Source: Salinivirgaceae bacterium
GTDB taxonomy: Bacteria > Bacteroidota > Bacteroidia > Bacteroidales > SZUA-534
DNA length: 41,088 bases
Assembly: GCA_027858735.1 (NCBI GenBank)
Contig: JAQICC010000443.1
Location: forward strand, 1 to 41,088
Direction of reading: 5' to 3'
Shown here: positions 9,518 through 18,600 of the stretch, piece after piece
Layout: each line of letters opens with the position of its first letter
Position numbering within the stretch: position 1 is the stretch's first letter
Notes under the pieces: model-generated
What the model was told of the DNA's origin: nothing
Database searches by the model: none
What the model saw: only the letters and a program-made list of their open reading frames with translations
Position numbers and translations under genes: made by a program

Positions 9518-10903
9518 TTACTTCACCTGTCTTAAAAGCATTCCTGTCATAACTTTCTTACCACCACCTTTAAAATGGGTTCCATCTAAATCTCTATTAC
9601 CCGTTACTTCTTCTTCATCAGGAACTGCTACAACTTCGCCATCTGCTGGCTCTTCCATATCGGCAGCTTCCCCTTCACCCATATAATATCTATTATCCCA
9701 AATATTTGCATTTTTTACTTTCACAGTACCTACTACTGCATACTTTGTTAAACCGGTTTTTTTATCAACTACCATCTCAAGCACTTCATACTTATCATTT
9801 TTCTCAATGCCTTCTTTTAATCCAATTTTAGCAACTACCGGATCCACAGAGTATATTGGAGTTTTGGTTTTAAATACATCATAAGTCTTTTGAAGTTTGG
9901 TGTAAACTTTATCAACGTTGCGAATTGTGGCTTGTTGAATAATCTGTTGTTCGCTTTTTCCAACTCCTATAAGTACTAGCGATTTTGCTTTTTCAAAACC
10001 TATATAATTTAATTTAAAAATTGAGGTTGTATCAAATCTTTCTTTAATAGCCGAATCAACATTTGATTTATCCATCCACATTTCCATGTAAAATTCATTA
10101 GCTATTTCATCATTCCATTCAAGTTGAAAAAGATAAGATACAGCCCAAACAGAATAGCCATCTTTGGTAGCTACATAAGCAGCTTCTGCAGCAGCTTTAG
10201 CAGCTGTTTGAGCTAAACTAGGCAATCTATTGGCCAAAATCAATGCCGATTCTTTTATTGCGTATGCAATAGGCTCATTCTCAACAAAATTCATACTATT
10301 TAATACAACAAATGTATTACTAATAAGTTCCTCACCAGCATCTTTTAGCGATGCTAATCCACGGATACTTCCTTTTGCAATTTGCGCTTCCATTTCGGTA
10401 GCATCATACGAACCACGCTCGTGTATCATACTCATATCAAAGGTACCATCTTCTTGGCGATTGAACCATTTTGCCACCAATTTATTGGCAACTTTGTTTT
10501 GAATGAAATACTTTTCAATGGCGAGAGGTAATTCTTTCTCAGCATTTTTAACTTTTTCTTTATCAACTTTTTCACCATTTTCTTTGGCAGCATCTTTTTC
10601 TGCTTTATCGGCTTCCTTTGCCTCAGCTTTTTGCTCTTTGGTAAGCATAAAAGGAGTTGCATCAAAAGTATTAATTTCTAACCTGTGATCGTTATACTTA
10701 TCAGGAAATGGAGCAAGATTATATGACCCAATAACCAAGTCTTTTTTCATAAAATCACCCGTTTCAATTAACATAGTGTGTAACGAACTTCTGCGATATA
10801 CTGCAGCTTCTTCTGTTGTTTTCTCTTGTGCTACCCCAGGCATAACAATACCAACAAGGGCTGCGAATAATACAACTAAATTTAACTTCATAAAGATTCT
10901 CAT
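9518..10903 (-). CDS. Secreted protein of unknown function
   Basis: I do not recognise this protein. The open frame reaches back to 11020, but the first 39 codons are unlike a signal peptide. The ATG at 10903 (or 10891) opens a clean signal sequence (MKLNLVVLFAALVGIVMPGVAQ), so I chose it; this gives 461 residues. A promoter-like GTTG-N19-TAGGTTTA on the minus strand (10979-11009) would start transcription downstream of 11020, which supports the shorter form. After the signal peptide comes a mixed region. A Lys/Glu/Ala-rich, probably helical stretch, about 35-40 residues long, follows the MLTKEQK motif. The remainder is a mixed alpha/beta part ending in an acidic tail (EEPADG, PDEEE) and a basic end. 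No catalytic motif stands out. It is monocistronic, between a terminator and trpB. Confidence 0.7.
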   Translation of the reverse strand: MRIFMKLNLVVLFAALVGIVMPGVAQEKTTEEAAVYRRSSLHTMLIETGDFMKKDLVIGSYNLAPFPDKYNDHRLEINTFDATPFMLTKEQKAEAKEADKAEKDAAKENGEKVDKEKVKNAEKELPLAIEKYFIQNKVANKLVAKWFNRQEDGTFDMSMIHERGSYDATEMEAQIAKGSIRGLASLKDAGEELISNTFVVLNSMNFVENEPIAYAIKESALILANRLPSLAQTAAKAAAEAAYVATKDGYSVWAVSYLFQLEWNDEIANEFYMEMWMDKSNVDSAIKERFDTTSIFKLNYIGFEKAKSLVLIGVGKSEQQIIQQATIRNVDKVYTKLQKTYDVFKTKTPIYSVDPVVAKIGLKEGIEKNDKYEVLEMVVDKKTGLTKYAVVGTVKVKNANIWDNRYYMGEGEAADMEEPADGEVVAVPDEEEVTGNRDLDGTHFKGGGKKVMTGMLLRQVK

Positions 10904-10978
10904 AGCAATTTTTTTTTTGGGTTTATTTTGAATTAGCAAGTTACAAATAAAATCTTTTCGCAGTATATTAATAAGCAA

Positions 10979-11009
10979 TAAACCTATACCATCTGGTATA
11001 ATTAACAAC
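10979..11009 (-). promoter_or_regulatory. Possible Bacteroidota-type promoter
   Basis: Read on the minus strand, GTTG (11006-11009), 19 bases, then TAGGTTTA (10979-10986). This is close to the family consensus TTTG-N19-TAnnTTTG, with one mismatch in each box. It lies about 70 bases upstream of the chosen start of the secreted protein gene. Confidence 0.35.
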
Positions 11010-11122
11010 AATGTACCCATTCTGCATGGCTACTATGCTCTATTTTAATCTAATTCAACTTTTATAAAATATAATTGCTTATTTTCGGTCAATTAATGCT
11101 ACAAATCTATCATTAAATCCAA

Positions 11123-11154
11123 TAAAAAAAAGCAGAACCTCTCAGCTCTGCTTT
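11123..11154 (-). terminator. Intrinsic terminator of trpB
   Basis: On the minus strand AAAGCAGA (11147-11154) pairs with TCTGCTTT (11129-11136) across a 10-base loop and continues into a T run. It lies 22 bases past the trpB stop codon. Confidence 0.85.
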
Positions 11155-11176
11155 CCATTATAAAGTTTTTATTTTT

Positions 11177-12379
11177 CTATTCCGGCAATCCATAAGTATC
11201 AACCACAAAGTCAATATCTTTATCACCACGACCACTTAAATTAACTAAAATAGATTTTTGTGGATCTTGTTGGGCTAGCTTTATTGCATAGGCAACAGCA
11301 TGAGCGCTTTCCAAAGCAGGAATAATACCCTCTAAGCGACTCAATTCATAAAAAGCATCAATGGCTTCTTTGTCGTTAATTACATCGTATTTAACACGCT
11401 TAATATCTTTTAACATGCTATGTTCTGGTCCAACTCCAGGATAATCTAATCCACTAGCACAAGAATAAACAGGTGCTGGTTCGCCTTTTTCATCTTGTAG
11501 TAAATAGCATTTAAAACCATGAATAACTCCTGGTTTTCCCAATGTCATAGTTGCTGCATGCTCACCAACTTCAAGTGAACGGCCTGCCGGTTCAATACCA
11601 ATAATCTCACATTCTTCATCGTCTAAAAAGGCTGAAAAAATACCCATGGCATTACTACCACCACCAACACAAGCAACAATTTTGTCAGGCAATTCACCTG
11701 TCATATCTATAAATTGTTCTTTGGCTTCAATTCCCACCACACGCTGAAAATCACGTACCATCATTGGGAAAGGGTGAGGTCCAACTACCGAACCAATACA
11801 ATAAATTGTATTTACCGGATCGTTTAAATACGATTGAAAGGCTGAATCAACAGCTTCTTTTAAGGTTTTTAAACCATGTGTTACTGGTACCACTTCAGTA
11901 CCCAATATTTTCATACGAACTACATTTGGATACTCTTTTGCCATATCGACTTCACCCATATGAATTTCACATTCTAATCCAAAGTAAGCTGCAGCTGTAG
12001 CCAAAGCAACACCATGCTGTCCTGCACCTGTTTCGGCAATAAGTCTTTTTTTACCAAGATGTTTAGCCAATAAAGCCTCACCCATACAATGGTTAAGTTT
12101 ATGGGCTCCTGTATGGTTTAAATCTTCACGCTTTAAATAAATGCGACCACCATATTTTTCCGATAAACGGTTGCAAAAATAAACAGGGGTTGGACGTCCT
12201 TGAAAATGCTTGCGAATACTTCGAAGTTCAGAAATAAAACTGTGCGATTTGCTAATGGCATAATAAGCATCAGTAATTTTTTTCATTTCCTCTTCTAATA
12301 CAGGTGGTATAAAGGCTCCACCATACTCCTTAAAGAATCCTTCTTTATTTGGATACGTTTTAAAATAGTTCTCGCTCAT
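11177..12379 (-). CDS. trpB: Tryptophan synthase beta chain (orphan copy)
   Basis: PLP enzyme joining indole and serine to make tryptophan. 400 residues, full length. Key residues are all present: PLP lysine Lys94 in HTGAHKLN, Glu116 in ETGAGQHG, the phosphate loop GGGSNA (239-244), Asp312 in [10 protein letters not shown] and SGRGDKD (382-388). The segment that normally contacts the alpha subunit and closes the active site (about 160-200) is unusual: [19 protein letters not shown], where E. coli-type enzymes read GSxTLKDAxNEALRDW. No trpA or other trp gene is nearby. It may be a stand-alone beta chain using free indole, a salvage copy, or the only copy with trpA elsewhere; the window cannot decide. 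It is transcribed divergently from the SDR gene and has its own terminator. Confidence 0.92.
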   Translation of the reverse strand: MSENYFKTYPNKEGFFKEYGGAFIPPVLEEEMKKITDAYYAISKSHSFISELRSIRKHFQGRPTPVYFCNRLSEKYGGRIYLKREDLNHTGAHKLNHCMGEALLAKHLGKKRLIAETGAGQHGVALATAAAYFGLECEIHMGEVDMAKEYPNVVRMKILGTEVVPVTHGLKTLKEAVDSAFQSYLNDPVNTIYCIGSVVGPHPFPMMVRDFQRVVGIEAKEQFIDMTGELPDKIVACVGGGSNAMGIFSAFLDDEECEIIGIEPAGRSLEVGEHAATMTLGKPGVIHGFKCYLLQDEKGEPAPVYSCASGLDYPGVGPEHSMLKDIKRVKYDVINDKEAIDAFYELSRLEGIIPALESAHAVAYAIKLAQQDPQKSILVNLSGRGDKDIDFVVDTYGLPE

Positions 12380-12538
12380 GATAAATTTTATTATAAGTAT
12401 GCCTTAAATATAGTAATAAATGTTAAAAAACATTGACGCATGAACCGTTATAAAAAACAAAATTAAATCAACTGGAATATTTTCATCAGTAATTATTAAC
12501 TTTCAAAACCATTATTAATAATATAAACAAAGAAGAAC

Positions 12539-13516
12539 ATGAAGGCATTATTTATTGGCGGAACAGGGATTATTAGCTCGGCATGCACCGATTTAGCTCT
12601 AGAAAAAGATGTTGATCTATACCATTTAAATAGAGGAAAATCGTTTAAAAACAATTCTTTATCTGATGAAAAAATGTTAATGGCGGACATTAATAATAAA
12701 AATGAAGTTAAAAAAGTATTAGGAGAACATAATTTTGATGTGGTAGTTGATTGGATTACATTTTTACCTGAACAGCTAAAATATAAAATGAACTTGTTTA
12801 AAGGTAGAGCAAAGCAGTTCGTATTTATTAGTTCGGCCTCGGCTTACCAAACACCCCCTTTAAAACTGCCTGTTACAGAAGAAACTCCATTAAACAACCC
12901 AATATGGCAATACTCACGTGATAAGGCTGCATGTGAAGAACTGCTAAAAAAAAAAGCTTCAAATTATGGTTTTACCTATACCATTATTCGCCCATCACAC
13001 ACCTACGACAAAACCTTAATACCAATGCCCGGTGGCTATACCACTCTTCATCGAATAAAAAACGATTTACCTGTTATTGTACCCGGTGATGGTACCTCGC
13101 TTTGGACTATGACCCACCATAAAGATTTTGCAAAGGGGTTGGTGGGTATTTTAGATAACGATTTGGCTTTTAACGAAACATTCCACATTACTTCTGAAGA
13201 ACTAATTACCTGGAATCGTATTTATGAATTAATGGGCAATGCATTAGGAAAAAAAGTGAAAATGGTGCATGTACCCTCAACAATTATTGCCAAATATAAC
13301 AAAGACATGGGCGATAGCTTATTGGGTGACAAATGCCACAGCATGATTTTTGACAACGACAAAATTAGAAGAGCTGTTGGTGGTTTTGAATGTAAAATAC
13401 TATTTGAACAAGGAGCAAAAGAAATTGCTGAATGGTTCCTGACAAATCAGAAATTTGAAGTTATTGATGAAGAAATAAATAGAATTTTTGAAGAGCTCAT
13501 AGAAAAATATAGCTAA
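12539..13516 (+). CDS. NAD-dependent epimerase/dehydratase family protein (extended SDR)
   Basis: A cytoplasmic Rossmann-fold protein of 325 residues. The dinucleotide-binding motif GGTGIIS is at 7-13, and a serine pair (FISSASAYQ) plus YSRDK supply the SDR catalytic Ser/Tyr/Lys arrangement. Later sequence (SHTYDKTLIPMPGG, VPGDGTSLWTMTHHKDFAKGL) matches sugar-nucleotide epimerase-like and CSP41-like extended SDRs. Substrate unknown; a nucleoside-diphosphate sugar is the family expectation. It is alone on its strand, divergent from trpB. Confidence 0.82.
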   Translation: MKALFIGGTGIISSACTDLALEKDVDLYHLNRGKSFKNNSLSDEKMLMADINNKNEVKKVLGEHNFDVVVDWITFLPEQLKYKMNLFKGRAKQFVFISSASAYQTPPLKLPVTEETPLNNPIWQYSRDKAACEELLKKKASNYGFTYTIIRPSHTYDKTLIPMPGGYTTLHRIKNDLPVIVPGDGTSLWTMTHHKDFAKGLVGILDNDLAFNETFHITSEELITWNRIYELMGNALGKKVKMVHVPSTIIAKYNKDMGDSLLGDKCHSMIFDNDKIRRAVGGFECKILFEQGAKEIAEWFLTNQKFEVIDEEINRIFEELIEKYS

Positions 13517-13522
13517 CCTAAA

Positions 13523-13552
13523 AAATTTAGTGCTTTTTTATGCACAAAATTT
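13523..13552. terminator. Hairpin between convergent genes
   Basis: AAATTTAGTGC (13523-13533) pairs with GCACAAAATTT (13542-13552), 10 of 11 positions, with an eight-base loop. It sits just after the SDR gene stop, between convergent genes. No T run follows on the plus strand, so termination is only a suggestion. Confidence 0.35.
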
Positions 13553-13661
13553 CACAACAACCTGAGTTCGATAGAAAATAATGACACAGCTTTAGGTAAT
13601 ATTTATATCGGACTCAGATTAATAGAATATATTATTTTTAAAATCTATGAATAATCGTAAC

Positions 13662-15440
13662 CTATACTGCAAACTGCAATTCACTTAAATTCCGATATTT
13701 ACCTTTTTGTATCTGCATCAGCTCCTCATGGGTACCTTTTTCAACCAACTTACCGTGCTCCATCACAAGTATTTGGTCGGCTTTACGAATGGTTGAAAGC
13801 CTATGTGCAATAACTATAGAGGTTCGGCCTTGCATTAGTTTATCAAGTGCATCCTGCACCAATCGTTCCGATTCAGAATCGAGCGACGATGTTGCTTCGT
13901 CTAAAATTAAAATCTTCGGATTCTTCAGCAATGCCCTTGCAATGGCAATTCGCTGCCTCTGTCCTCCCGAAACCTGGGTTCCCCGCTCACCCACAACGGT
14001 CTCAAATTTTTCAGGAAATCGGTCAATAAACTCCAAGGCATTTGCTTTTTGTGCTGCTTCGTAAATTTCTTCATCTGAGGCCGTGGGCTTTCCATAGGCA
14101 ATATTTTCACGTATGCTTCCTCCAAAAAGAAAAATATCTTGCGGTACCAAAGCTATTTGACTTCGCAAGCCTGAAATAGAAAACTCAGAACTATCCCTCC
14201 CATCAAAAAGGATATGGCCTTGTGTAATTTTATGCAATTGAAGTACTAAGGAAGCCAAAGTTGATTTTCCGGCTCCACTTGCACCAACCAATGCCACGGT
14301 CTGGTTGGGCTTAATTGCCATATTAACATGCTCTAAAACCAGTTGATTTTCCCGCGACGGATAAGCAAATGATAAATCATTAAAAGTAATTTCACCCTTC
14401 AATAATTCTTCCGATTTTAATTCAAAGTTTTCAAGTACTGACTCCTCTTCCTCATCAAATAGTTCAAAAAGTGCTTCTGTAGCTCCAATAAATTTTTGAA
14501 TACTTGCAAATACAGAAGCCAAGCCTCCGATTGTACCTCCCACAAAAACTGAATATATAACAAATGAAAAAAGCTGACCAGAATTTATCTGGCCTTCAGC
14601 CAATAAGGTTGAACCTTTCCATATTACCGCAACTATAGCCCCAAATAACCCAAATATAATAAAGGATGAGAATGCCCCTCGATATTTACCACTCTTCATA
14701 CCAATTTCAGCAATTTCCTGAGTGCGCTTAAAATAGCGTTTCATCTCAAAAGCCTCATTAGTAAAAGCCTTTACACTTTGTATGCCTTGTAACGTTTCTT
14801 CAACAATGGTATTAGAATCAGCTACTTGGTTTTGAACTTCTTTAGAAAATTTACGAATAAACTTTCCAAAAAACCTTGCTGCCACCATTACTGGTGGAAG
14901 AATAACCAGCATAAATAGAGTAAGCTTTATTGATGTAAATGCCAGCAAAGTAATTCCCCCGATTATTATAATTACTTGCCGAATAAATTCTGCCAAAGTG
15001 GTGGTTAGAGTTTCTTGAAGTAGTGATATATCCGACGAAATTCTACTATTAAGTTCTCCCACCCTGTGTTTCTCAAAAAAGCTAACGGGTAGTTTTATTA
15101 AATGGTTAAAAGTATCGCGTCGTAAAAAAGCCAGCGTTTTTTCAGTAACATTAACAAACAAAACAATTCTAAAATATGAAAAGGTAGCTTGAATAAGTAA
15201 AATTCCGGCAAGCAAAATTGCTATTCTATTTATATCATTAGCCAAACTTCCTTCAGATCCTGAATTAACTAAGTCGCCCAATAATTTTGGAAAAGCTAAG
15301 TTTGCTAAACTTGACCCCAGCAAAAAGAATAAGCCTAGTAAGTATTCTGCGTTATACGGTTTTATAAATTTATAAAGTTTAAATGCTTTTTTCAGGTTCA
15401 CTTTATTTAATTTTGATTTTTTTTGTTCTTCTTTATCCAT
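13662..15440 (-). CDS. ABC exporter, fused membrane and ATPase domains (MsbA/BmrA-like)
   Basis: Half-transporter of 592 residues that should act as a homodimer in the inner membrane. The N-terminal six-helix ABC transmembrane domain spans about residues 30-320. The ATPase domain has Walker A GASGAGKST (386-394), Q-loop Gln434, signature SGGQ (491-494), Walker B LILDEA (511-516) and the H-loop histidine His546 (IAHRLST). The first ~25 residues are charged and cytoplasmic. The overall type resembles lipid or multidrug exporters such as MsbA; the substrate cannot be told from sequence. No partner half-transporter adjoins it. Confidence 0.93.
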   Translation of the reverse strand: MDKEEQKKSKLNKVNLKKAFKLYKFIKPYNAEYLLGLFFLLGSSLANLAFPKLLGDLVNSGSEGSLANDINRIAILLAGILLIQATFSYFRIVLFVNVTEKTLAFLRRDTFNHLIKLPVSFFEKHRVGELNSRISSDISLLQETLTTTLAEFIRQVIIIIGGITLLAFTSIKLTLFMLVILPPVMVAARFFGKFIRKFSKEVQNQVADSNTIVEETLQGIQSVKAFTNEAFEMKRYFKRTQEIAEIGMKSGKYRGAFSSFIIFGLFGAIVAVIWKGSTLLAEGQINSGQLFSFVIYSVFVGGTIGGLASVFASIQKFIGATEALFELFDEEEESVLENFELKSEELLKGEITFNDLSFAYPSRENQLVLEHVNMAIKPNQTVALVGASGAGKSTLASLVLQLHKITQGHILFDGRDSSEFSISGLRSQIALVPQDIFLFGGSIRENIAYGKPTASDEEIYEAAQKANALEFIDRFPEKFETVVGERGTQVSGGQRQRIAIARALLKNPKILILDEATSSLDSESERLVQDALDKLMQGRTSIVIAHRLSTIRKADQILVMEHGKLVEKGTHEELMQIQKGKYRNLSELQFAV

Positions 15441-15676
15441 AAAATACTTAATTCGTAAATCTTAAACATCAATAAAAACAAACATGTTCTCATTATTTCA
15501 GAAAAAATAATTTAGTTTATTATAACTTGCAAATTCAATACCTATTTTAAAAATGGACAAAGTGGCACAAAATTATGAAGCAATACTCTATAAAAACTAT
15601 CCACATTTTCAAAATTATGTAGCTATTGACCTGAATTATTTTTTTTATTAATTAACCTTAATTAAACATTTTCTAA

Positions 15677-18600
15677 ATGAATTATTCTCTTGGAATTGAT
15701 ATTGGCTCAACAAGTGTAAACACTGTGATATTAAGCAGTGAGAATAAAATAACCAAAGAATATTACGATTATGCCTATGGCAAACCTTTCCATTTTTTAC
15801 ACAAACGGCTTCAAGATATATTTAAGGATTACCCTCAAGTTAACCTAAAACACATTTCTTTCACAGGATCTGGAGGAAAAAAAGCCGTTGAAATTCTAGG
15901 AGGAATAACAATAAATGAAATTATTGCCCATTCAACTGCAGCTGCAGAACTTTTTCCAAGTGCAAAAACCATTATTGAAATGGGAGGTGAAGATTCTAAG
16001 CTTATTTTCATGGGGAATGGCCTTATCAAAGGGCAGTCGTACCTGTCAGATTTTGCCATGAATAGCTTATGTGCTGCGGGTACGGGCTCATTTCTCGATC
16101 AGCAATCGAAACGAATTGGAGTTAGTATTGATAAGGAATTTGGCGAACTCTCATTAAAATCGAAAAATCCACCAAGAATTGCAGGCAGGTGCAGTGTTTT
16201 CGCCAAAAGCGACATGATACACTTACAACAAATTGCTACCCCAGTGCATGATATAGTGGCCGGATTATGTTTTGCTGTTGCACGGAATTTTAAAAGCACT
16301 TTAGGTAAAGGGAAATCAATTACAGCTCCTGTATTATTTCAAGGTGGCGTTGCTGCCAATATTGGCATGATACGTGCATTCCGCGAAATCCTTAACTTAC
16401 AGGAAGATGAATTAATTATACCAAAGCATCATGCATCAATGGGAGCAATTGGAGCATCACTATATTATCAAAAAAACACTGCCGATTACATTCCATTTAA
16501 AGGCATTGAATCACTTGAGAAATTTATTAATAATGCTGAACAGAGTAAGTATTCAAATCTAAAACCATTGGTAAGAAGAACTTACACCTTAAACAAAGAA
16601 ACTCGCGATATTAGCAAAGAAACCGAACTTGTTGATGTTTTCTTGGGTATTGATGTCGGCTCATTAAGCACCAATGTTGTTTTAATTGATAAAGATATTA
16701 ACGTTATTGCTCGAAGGTATCTTCCTACAGCAAGTAAACCTTTAGATGCTATAAGGCGTGGCTTATCTGAAATAGGCGATGAAATTGGTAAAAAAGTAAA
16801 TGTTGTAGGTGTTGGAACAACAGGTTCTGGCAGGTACTTAACAGGCGATTTTACTGGGGCCGATACCATTGTTAATGAAATAACTGCCCAGGCAACAGCC
16901 ACTATTGCTTCTAATCCGGAAGTAGATACCATTTTTGAAATTGGTGGACAAGATTCTAAATACATACAAATTGAAAATGGGGTAATCGTTGATTTTGAAA
17001 TGAACAAGGTTTGCGCTGCTGGAACAGGATCATTTCTTGAAGAACAAGCTGAAAAATTAAATATTAACATTAAAGAAGAGTTTGAGCACCAAGGCTTTCA
17101 GGGACGTCACCCTTCAAAACTTGGTGAACGTTGCACTGTCTTTATGGAGAGCGATCTCAACTCTTTATTACAAAAAGGCGATAATAAAGAAAACCTTATT
17201 GCCGGTTTAGCCTATAGTACTGTTCAAAACTACATTAACCGTGTGGTTCGCGATAAACCAATCGGTAAAAATGTTTTTTTTCAGGGTGGTGTAACCAATA
17301 ACAAAGCTGTTGTTGCAGCATTTGAAGAAATTACGGGTAAAAAAATTAACATTCCTCCTCATTTTGATATAACTGGAGCCATAGGCGCTGCAATACTTGC
17401 CCGAGAGAACATGAACAATGGGCAACAAACAAAATTTAAAGGTTTCAATGTTGGCAAAGCACCTTATACAACCGATAAATTTATCTGTAAAAAATGTTCG
17501 AACCAGTGTGAAATAAGACTTATTAAGGTTGAAGGTGAGAAACCGCTTTTTTATGGCGGAATATGTGACATCTACGAAATGGCAGACAGAAAAGGTAAGG
17601 GGAAAGACATACCAAACCTGTTTGATGAGCGAATGCAAATGTTACTAAAAGACTATACTCCAAAAGTAAAAACTACAAAAACCACCATTGGGATACCCCG
17701 TGGCCTCATGTTATTTTATCAGCAGTTTCCGTTTTGGAAAAGCTTTTTTGAGAAACTTAATTTTGATGTCGTAATTTCAGGAGAATCGGACAAAACAATC
17801 CTTACCAACTCCATTGAAATGATGACCGCAGAGACTTGTTTGCCTGTTGAACTTATTCATGGACATGTAAATGATTTACTAGATAAAAACATTGATTACG
17901 TTTTTCTACCCTTTGTAGTAAATAATAAAAGTGACAAAAAAGACAAAACAAGCAGTGCAAATTGCCCATGGGTGCAGTCTAATCCGTTTATGGTTAAAGC
18001 GGCACTAAACAAACACAAAAACGTAGACAAGCTGCTCATACCCACCCTTCATTTTAAATACTTTGATACGGCTTTTCAAAAAGAGATTAGCAGCTTTATG
18101 AATGATAAATTCGGATTTTCAAAAGCAAAAATTAAAGAAGCTATAAATATTGCAAATACTGCACAAGAAGCGTTTGAAGCCGCAATTTCGGCAAGAGGAA
18201 AAGAAGTTTTAGCAAATCTACCGAAAAATAAAATGAGTTTTGTAATACTTGGTAGGCCTTATAATACAGCCGATCCGATGCAAAACCTAAGTTTGGTTGA
18301 AAAACTTATTAAAATGGATATTTTACCTATTCCTCAAGACTTTATGCCTTGGCAGAATGAGGATATTACAGATGCCTATCCGAACATGTATTGGCCTAAT
18401 GGGAAAAAAATATTGTCCGCTGCCAGAATTGTTAACAGAACAGAGAATTTGAATGCCATTTACTTAGGTAATTTTAAATGTGGCCCCGATACTTTTATTC
18501 AGCACTATGTAAAAAAAGAAATTAAAAACAAACCTTACCTTCATCTTGAGGTAGATGAACATAGTGCCGATGCCGGCATGATTACACGCATTGAAGCCTT

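Noticed and set aside
10904-11020. N-terminal extension of the unknown secreted protein
   Set aside because: It lacks signal-peptide features, whereas the ATG at 10903 opens a clean signal sequence; a promoter-like site lies inside the extension.
12380-12538. Tryptophan leader peptide upstream of trpB
   Set aside because: Short frames on the minus strand here contain no Trp codons, and no terminator hairpin lies before the trpB start.
16582-17070. 162-codon antisense frame inside the activase gene
   Set aside because: The sense frame carries the conserved cluster cysteines and ATPase motifs; the antisense frame has none.
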